From: Rugosibacter sp.
GTDB taxonomy: Bacteria > Pseudomonadota > Gammaproteobacteria > Burkholderiales > Rhodocyclaceae
Assembly: GCA_011620215.1 (NCBI GenBank)
Contig: WOZP01000023.1
Coordinates: 1-60,143, forward strand
DNA: 60,143 nucleotides
Direction: 5' to 3'
The position numbers and the translations under genes were made by a program. Below are positions 55,159-60,143 of the stretch, piece by piece. Numbering within the stretch: the first letter of the stretch is position 1; every line of letters begins with the position of its first letter. The notes beneath the pieces were generated by a model, which worked only from the letters and a program-made list of their open reading frames with translations, was not told where the DNA came from and made no database searches.

Positions 55159-56288
55159 GACAATAACCGATCAAAAGTACCTTCATAAATCTGGGCTAAG
55201 TGCTCAAGTTCTGCAACGGCAATGTGCTCATCAATTTTGTGAATGCTTTCATTGGTCGGCCCGAATTCGACAAGTTGACTGCATATATCCGCAATGAATC
55301 GGCCATCAGATGTACCCCCGGTTGTCGCCAGCGCAGGCGTAATCCCGGTCACCTGTGTAATGGATTCAGATATCGCGGCACACAGCGGACCGCGCAAGGT
55401 GAGAAATGGCTTGGCACCCAGTGTCCAGTGGATGTCATACGCTAAACCATGCCGGTCAAGCAGACCATGCACGCGGGCTTGCAAATCTTCTGCCGTGCTG
55501 GCGGTAGAAAAGCGAAAGTTGAACCATAGCTCGAAAGTGCCAGGGCTCACGTTATTTGCCCCGGTACCGGCATGCGCATTGGAAACCTGCAAGCTGGTCG
55601 GCGGAAAATCTTCGTTGCCCTCATCCCATGTCATTGCAACAAGTTCTGCCAACGCAGGTGCTGCCAGGTGCACGGGATTTTTCACGAGATGCGGATAAGC
55701 TACATGCCCCTGCACCCCTTTCACCGTCAGTTTGGCCGAGAGCGATCCACGCCGACCATTTTTGACAATGTCACCCAGTTGATCAACGCAGGTGGGTTCG
55801 CCAACAATGCAGTAGTCAATTGTCTCACCGCGCGCCTTGAGCGTCTCGACAACCCGCACAGTGCCATTGATCGCATCGCCCTCTTCATCCGAAGTTAGCA
55901 GCAAGGCCAAAGAGTCGGCGCTGGTGATACGGCGCGCCAGTAATCGCTCAATCGCAACAACGCATGCAGCAATCGAGCTCTTCATGTCTGCTGCGCCACG
56001 CCCATAAAGATAGCCATCGCGAATTTCGGGCGTAAACGGGGGAGACGTCCATTTTTCAAGCGGGCCCGTTGGTACCACATCGGTGTGCCCGGCAAAACAA
56101 ATAATTTTTCCGTGCGGATGACTGCCACGTCGTTTTGCCCATAAATTGGACACGCCACCGTGATCCATTCGCTCAATAGAAAAACCGAGCGGCATTAACC
56201 ACGCGGCAATCAGATCAAGACAGCCAGCATCTTCAGGGGTAATCGAGGCACAGGCAATCAGCGCCTGAACTTTTTCAAGAACCGGCAT
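55155..56288 (-). CDS. dapE: Succinyl-diaminopimelate desuccinylase
   Basis: The 377-residue M20-family di-zinc hydrolase has [21 protein letters not shown], the catalytic [12 protein letters not shown] and VGEPT motifs. It releases succinate from N-succinyl-LL-diaminopimelate. The ATG shares one base with the pilU stop (TAATG), and the gene overlaps prmB downstream, so the group is translationally linked. A dispersed repeat copy encodes RRITSADS just before the catalytic region. Confidence 0.95.
   Translation of the reverse strand: MPVLEKVQALIACASITPEDAGCLDLIAAWLMPLGFSIERMDHGGVSNLWAKRRGSHPHGKIICFAGHTDVVPTGPLEKWTSPPFTPEIRDGYLYGRGAADMKSSIAACVVAIERLLARRITSADSLALLLTSDEEGDAINGTVRVVETLKARGETIDYCIVGEPTCVDQLGDIVKNGRRGSLSAKLTVKGVQGHVAYPHLVKNPVHLAAPALAELVAMTWDEGNEDFPPTSLQVSNAHAGTGANNVSPGTFELWFNFRFSTASTAEDLQARVHGLLDRHGLAYDIHWTLGAKPFLTLRGPLCAAISESITQVTGITPALATTGGTSDGRFIADICSQLVEFGPTNESIHKIDEHIAVAELEHLAQIYEGTFDRLLS
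55910..55927 (-). repeat. Dispersed repeat copy 8 (inside dapE)
   Basis: One mismatch to the core on the minus strand (C in the T tract: GACTCTT), preceded by the full left extension CGCCGTA. It is sense to dapE and read in the frame ITSADS, different from the frame used in macA, parC or dapC. Confidence 0.85.
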
Positions 56289-57457
56289 TAGATCTCCGCA
56301 TCCAGTTTGAGCGTGAACTCGCTAAATGATGTATTGAGAGCCAGCGATCGTTTCGCTTCCTCAGCAATCTGACTAGCGACAGGTGCGTCGATAACTACCG
56401 TCGCATTGTTGATCAACCACTGCAAATTATTAGCTGAATCTGCATTGGCAAGCGCTTCATCCAGCGTGATGGTATTGCTTTTGTAAAGTGCGAACAGGCA
56501 CTGCTCAAAGGTCTGGCTTCCTTGCACCATACTTTTTTCCATGGCGTCTTTGATCTCGTTCAAGTCACCTTTTTCGATCAGCTCGGCAACGTAGCGAGAA
56601 TTAAGCAACACTTCCACCGCCGGCGTGCGGCTCCCATCCGGCTTTTTAACCAAACGTTGAGAAACAACAGACTTTAACGATACGGCAAGATCAGCAAGTA
56701 ATGCAGGTCGATTTTCCTGCGGATAGAAGCTGATGATCCGACTCATCGCGTGATAACTGTTATTAGCATGCAGTGTGGCAATACACAAATGACCAGACTG
56801 TGCATAAGCGACTGCTTGACTCATGGTTTCCTTATCACGAATCTCTCCGATAAAAATAACATCCGGCGCTTGACGCAACGCATTTTTCAACGCGGTTTGA
56901 AAAGACAAGGTATCTGAACCGACTTCGCGCTGATTAACGATCGATTTCTTGTTGCGAAACAGAAACTCAACCGGATCTTCCAAGGTAAGAATATGGCCGC
57001 TTCGATTTTCGTTCCGATAATCCAGCATCGAAGTGAGCGTTGTCGATTTACCCGATCCAGTCGCGCCGACAATGAGTACCAGACCACGCTTTTCCATAAT
57101 AATGTCTTTTAAAACATCCGGCAGCCCTAACGTATTGATGTTCGGCACATCAATCGGAATGTAGCGCACCACCATGGCCGGTGTACCCCGTTGATAAAAG
57201 CAGGAAATACGGAACACCCCCACGTCGAGCAATGGATGGCGAACATTTAGCTCCCGTTCCTTGTCAAGCGTCTCGATTTGTTCTGTCGTCAAGACTTCCA
57301 TTAATAAAGTACGGATAGTGGCCGGATCAATCACCGTTGCATTAACTGACATGGCATTGCCATTGATCTTGATAGTGATCGGTGCCCCGCAAGAGACAAA
57401 CAGGTCAGATGCTTTTTTGGCAGCCATCAACCTAAACAGCTTGTGCATCGTGCTCAT
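56288..57457 (-). CDS. pilU: Type IV pilus retraction ATPase-like protein PilU
   Basis: The 389-residue PilT-family ATPase has Walker [12 protein letters not shown], the Asp box/Walker B region [16 protein letters not shown] and the His box [17 protein letters not shown] and the chain length point to PilU, not PilT. It assists retraction of type IV pili, which drives twitching and DNA uptake. The ATG at 57457 follows GGGGGAG; GTG at 57460 or ATG at 57448 are alternatives. It sits inside the lysine-pathway cluster, between dapD and dapE. Confidence 0.92.
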   Translation of the reverse strand: MSTMHKLFRLMAAKKASDLFVSCGAPITIKINGNAMSVNATVIDPATIRTLLMEVLTTEQIETLDKERELNVRHPLLDVGVFRISCFYQRGTPAMVVRYIPIDVPNINTLGLPDVLKDIIMEKRGLVLIVGATGSGKSTTLTSMLDYRNENRSGHILTLEDPVEFLFRNKKSIVNQREVGSDTLSFQTALKNALRQAPDVIFIGEIRDKETMSQAVAYAQSGHLCIATLHANNSYHAMSRIISFYPQENRPALLADLAVSLKSVVSQRLVKKPDGSRTPAVEVLLNSRYVAELIEKGDLNEIKDAMEKSMVQGSQTFEQCLFALYKSNTITLDEALANADSANNLQWLINNATVVIDAPVASQIAEEAKRSLALNTSFSEFTLKLDAEI

Positions 57458-57481
57458 CACTCCCCCTTTATCGTACTGATG

Positions 57482-58312
57482 CTAGTCACGTAAAAGTTCG
57501 TTAATGCTAGTCTTGGCACGCGTTTGTGCATCAACTCTTTTAACAATCACCGCGCAATACAGACTGTACTTCCCATCAGCAGACGGCAAATTGCCACTCA
57601 CCACGACGGATCCTTCAGGCACACGCCCATAAGTTACTTCGCCCGTGGCACGGTCATAAATTTTCGTGCTCTGGCTGATATACACGCCCATGGAGATAAC
57701 GCAATTATCTTCAACGATCACACCTTCAACAACTTCAGAGCGCGCGCCGATAAAACAATTATCACCAATAATAGTCGGGTTAGCCTGCAAAGGCTCAAGC
57801 ACGCCACCAATCCCCACACCGCCGGAAAGATGAACATTTTTACCTATTTGTGCACATGAACCGACGGTTGCCCAAGTATCCACCATCGTGCCTTCATCAA
57901 CATAGGCCCCAATATTGACGTAGCTGGGCATAAGTACCACATTCTTGCCAATAAAGCTGCCGCGACGAGCAACCGCTGGTGGCACAACGCGAAATCCCCC
58001 CTTTTCAAATTGATGCGTATCGTAATAAGAAAATTTCGTCGGCACCTTGTCGAAATAGCGCATCGGGCCATTCTCCATGAGCACATTTTCTTCCAGCCGA
58101 AAAGAAAGCAGCACCGCTTTTTTTATCCACTGATGCGTTACCCAATCGTCATTGATCTTCTCGGCAACGCGCAATACGCCGCTATCCAACTCGCCCAACA
58201 CATGTGCAACCGCTTCGCCAACGTGTGCAGGTGCAGTGCCCGGTTTCAAATTGGCGCGATTTTCCCACGCCTGTTCGATGATCGGTTGTAAATCATTCAG
58301 CGGTTTGTTCAT
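57482..58312 (-). CDS. dapD: 2,3,4,5-tetrahydropyridine-2,6-dicarboxylate N-succinyltransferase
   Basis: The 276-residue enzyme has an N-terminal helical domain and a left-handed beta-helix with hexapeptide repeats ([32 protein letters not shown]). It succinylates tetrahydrodipicolinate. I chose the ATG at 58312, 11 bases after the dapC stop; a longer frame would need TTG at 58339 inside dapC. Confidence 0.96.
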   Translation of the reverse strand: MNKPLNDLQPIIEQAWENRANLKPGTAPAHVGEAVAHVLGELDSGVLRVAEKINDDWVTHQWIKKAVLLSFRLEENVLMENGPMRYFDKVPTKFSYYDTHQFEKGGFRVVPPAVARRGSFIGKNVVLMPSYVNIGAYVDEGTMVDTWATVGSCAQIGKNVHLSGGVGIGGVLEPLQANPTIIGDNCFIGARSEVVEGVIVEDNCVISMGVYISQSTKIYDRATGEVTYGRVPEGSVVVSGNLPSADGKYSLYCAVIVKRVDAQTRAKTSINELLRD

Positions 58313-58323
58313 ATGTTTTTCTT

Positions 58324-59526
58324 TCACAAAGAGAGACAAAAATCGTTAATGCGATGCGCAGCCTCAATACAGTCTTCCAGGCTGGTCACGAGTGCCAAGC
58401 GAATAAAATTTTCACCCGGATTAATACCATCAGCAACTCTTCCAAGGTAACTGCCTGGCAGCACTGCAACATTTTTCTGCTGCAAAAGCTGGCGCGCAAA
58501 TTCAGTGTCCGCGATCGGAGTTTTCGCCCACAGATAAAACCCGGCATCGGGAATAGTGCAAGGCAAATGGCGCGCGATAAGTGGCGTAACCGCTGCAAAT
58601 TTTTCCGCATATCGACGCCGGTTATCTTGTACATGCGCTTCATCATTCCAGGCCGCGATACTCGCCGCTTGCACCGCCGGATTCATCGCGCCGCCATGGT
58701 AGGTGCGATAAAGTAAAAACTTCTTCAGAACTTCGGCATCACCAGCGACAAATCCCGAGCGCAACCCGGGAACATTTGATCGCTTGGATAAACTCGAGAA
58801 AACAACCAGATGGCGATAGTCGTCACGCCCGAGTTGTTTAGCTGCGGTCAATGCACCCAAGGGAGGCGCATTTTCATCACTATAGATTTCGGAATAACAC
58901 TCGTCCGATGCAATCACAAAATCATGACGATCCGCGAGAGCAAACAGCGCGCGCCACGACTCCAGCGTCATCACATTGCCAGTCGGATTGGCGGGCGAGC
59001 ACACATAAACCAGCTGCACATCACGCCAGACCGACTCCGCAAGCGCAGTCCAGTCCATAGCGAAGCCGTTTTCCGGCAAAGTGTTCAGATAAATCGGCTC
59101 GGCGCCCGCTAACAAAGCGGCACCTTCATAAATTTGATAAAACGGATTCGGACAAACGACTTTTGCCTGAGGACGCGTGCGGTCAATAACCGTCTGGGCA
59201 AATGCAAACAGTGCCTCGCGCGAGCCATTCACGGGTAGCACTTGAGTCTCCACATCCAAAAGAGGCACAGCATACCGACGCGCAATCCATTGTCCGATCG
59301 CCTCACGCACACCGCGCGTACCTTGCGTATTTGGATATTGCGCTAATCCTGCAAGATGTTCGGCCAGCGCCTGCTGAATGAGAATGGGTGTGGCGTGCTG
59401 CGGTTCGCCGATCGAAAGTCGAATTTCGCGAAAAGTCGGTGCTGGTGACACGCCAAGGCACAATTGACGCAGCCTTTCAAACGGGTAAGGCTGCAACCGA
59501 GCGAGATCCGGATTCACAGATAGCAA
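58324..59526 (-). CDS. dapC: Succinyldiaminopimelate aminotransferase
   Basis: The 400-residue class I/II PLP aminotransferase has the PLP-Lys region [26 protein letters not shown] and SIGEPQH near the start. The start is unclear: TTG at 59526 or GTG at 59517 ([17 protein letters not shown]); no ATG or strong ribosome site is present. TATAAT at 59555-59550 on the minus strand is a likely -10. It is the first gene of the dapC-dapD-pilU-dapE-prmB cluster. Confidence 0.92.
   Translation of the reverse strand: MLSVNPDLARLQPYPFERLRQLCLGVSPAPTFREIRLSIGEPQHATPILIQQALAEHLAGLAQYPNTQGTRGVREAIGQWIARRYAVPLLDVETQVLPVNGSREALFAFAQTVIDRTRPQAKVVCPNPFYQIYEGAALLAGAEPIYLNTLPENGFAMDWTALAESVWRDVQLVYVCSPANPTGNVMTLESWRALFALADRHDFVIASDECYSEIYSDENAPPLGALTAAKQLGRDDYRHLVVFSSLSKRSNVPGLRSGFVAGDAEVLKKFLLYRTYHGGAMNPAVQAASIAAWNDEAHVQDNRRRYAEKFAAVTPLIARHLPCTIPDAGFYLWAKTPIADTEFARQLLQQKNVAVLPGSYLGRVADGINPGENFIRLALVTSLEDCIEAAHRINDFCLSL
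59431..59448 (-). repeat. Dispersed repeat copy 9 (inside dapC)
   Basis: One mismatch to the core on the minus strand (A for G at the ninth base), preceded by GGCGTG. It encodes SPAPTF before the conserved SIGEP, where other aminotransferases of this type have similar residues, so chance or shared ancestry is possible here. Confidence 0.6.
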
Positions 59527-59785
59527 AGAAAAATCAATAAGGGACGTTGATTATAAGACAGGGGCTCAACAGAAGGCTTTATCTTGATTAATTCGAATAC
59601 AAAGCTGGCACGAACCACCGGGATACTCTATGGATTTCCTCTTCAGCCACTAACCTCAATCATCAACTAAACATCTGAAATGTCGCCACTTTTTCCCGTT
59701 TCTTCATCGCTTTTTTATCAGCGGGCAACTTACACTTGCATCAGCTTTTTTACTGCAATCGGGCAGTGGTGGGGTTTTGGTTTCC

Positions 59786-60094
59786 ATGCAAAAATTGATC
59801 GCTTTTTCTTTTATTCTTTTAGTGCTTGTCGCAGAAGCTTCTGCGCACGGGGCCATATCTGCCATCAATAGCAGTCAAGTGCAAATATTTTTTGCGCTCA
59901 TTGGCGTGCTGACCTGCCTTCTTGGCAGCCTTTGGTTGTTAACTAAACTTACCCTGCAACGCAAAGCATCCAAGGCCGGATTGCACATTGTGACAGCAAC
60001 CCCTATCGGCTATCAAAAACGAGTTGTTATTGTTGAAATGAGCAACCACGCTCATCGAAAAAAAAGGAAATCCAATTCGAGTATCAGACTCTAG
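59786..60094 (+). CDS. Short membrane protein, possibly truncated FliO-like
   Basis: The 102-residue product has a signal-like N-terminus (about residues 1-22, ending EASAHG), one membrane helix (about 33-56), then GLHIVTATPIGYQKRVVIVEM. The last stretch resembles the FliO pattern (G-x-R-E-R-V-V-x-V-E), but the expected rest of a FliO domain is replaced by NHAHRKKRKSNSSIRL and a stop. A dispersed repeat follows within 20 bases, so truncation by an insertion is possible. No flagellar gene is in view, so FliO is a low-confidence idea. Confidence 0.4.
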   Translation: MQKLIAFSFILLVLVAEASAHGAISAINSSQVQIFFALIGVLTCLLGSLWLLTKLTLQRKASKAGLHIVTATPIGYQKRVVIVEMSNHAHRKKRKSNSSIRL

Positions 60095-60111
60095 GGAAAC
60101 GCTGATTAAGT

Positions 60112-60136
60112 CCTTCGACAGGCTCAGGACGAACGG
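60112..60136. repeat. Second type of dispersed repeat (TTCGACAGGCTCAGGACGAA type)
   Basis: The sequence around TTCGACAGGCTCAGGACGAA has TTCG/CGAA ends. I recall near-identical stretches scattered in many unrelated bacterial genomes, usually near IS-like sequences. It occurs once in this window, at the very end, just after the short membrane-protein gene. Confidence 0.5.
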
Positions 60137-60143
60137 TAAGCTA

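Overview
The window looks like chromosomal DNA of an aerobic or microaerobic betaproteobacterium, most likely in or near the Rhodocyclales/Nitrosomonadales. This placement is inferred from gene families and gene order: a complete cbb3 oxidase locus with FNR and HemN, class II NrdJ, the dapC-dapD-pilU-dapE-prmB cluster, and bamE-dapB divergent from fur. It does not rest on any database search.

Layout. 0-1.7 kb: the end of an AlkB-type membrane oxygenase/desaturase gene and an extradiol dioxygenase. 1.8-13.3 kb: a respiration block with a TauE/SafE-like membrane protein, hemN, fnr, and the minus-strand genes ccoI-ccoS and ccoN-O-Q-P-G-H plus a small membrane protein. A perfect FNR box lies before ccoN, with one-mismatch boxes between hemN and fnr and before the dioxygenase. 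13.3-13.9 kb: tRNA-His with an integrase relic and a leftover IS end. 13.9-22 kb: a SWI/SNF helicase, B12-dependent ribonucleotide reductase and an ImmA/IrrE-type peptidase. 22-28.2 kb: MaoC hydratase, fused indolepyruvate ferredoxin oxidoreductase, and the divergent selenium pair mnmH/selD. 28.2-29 kb: a graveyard of an IS630 transposase relic inside a fic relic. 29-33.7 kb: a MacA/MacB-type efflux system with separate ATPase and permease genes, then an NRAMP-like transporter. 33.9-39.7 kb: parC, an FAH-family hydrolase, a Rieske oxygenase, a decayed NTF2-like gene and tRNA-Val. 39.8-50.3 kb: NlpC/P60, tandem-CDGSH protein, the N-degron transferases aat and bpt, an orphan peptide-binding lipoprotein, fabI, nadK, recN, a UPF0016 (putative Mn2+ exporter) gene overlapping fur, bamE and dapB. 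50.3-60.1 kb: typA, mtnP-def, DUF599, and the lysine-pathway cluster dapC-dapD-pilU-dapE-prmB, ending in a short, possibly truncated membrane-protein gene beside a second type of dispersed repeat.

The most unusual signal is a dispersed short repeat. Its 18-base core is TCACCAGCGCCGACTTTT, usually preceded by CGCCGTA. Nine copies match the core with at most one mismatch, and there are further degenerate copies. They lie on both strands, between genes and inside genes. Within genes they are read in several different frames and often sit in variable linkers. That pattern points to a DNA-level signal (an uptake-type sequence, a chromosome-organisation site) or a miniature mobile repeat, not to a protein motif.
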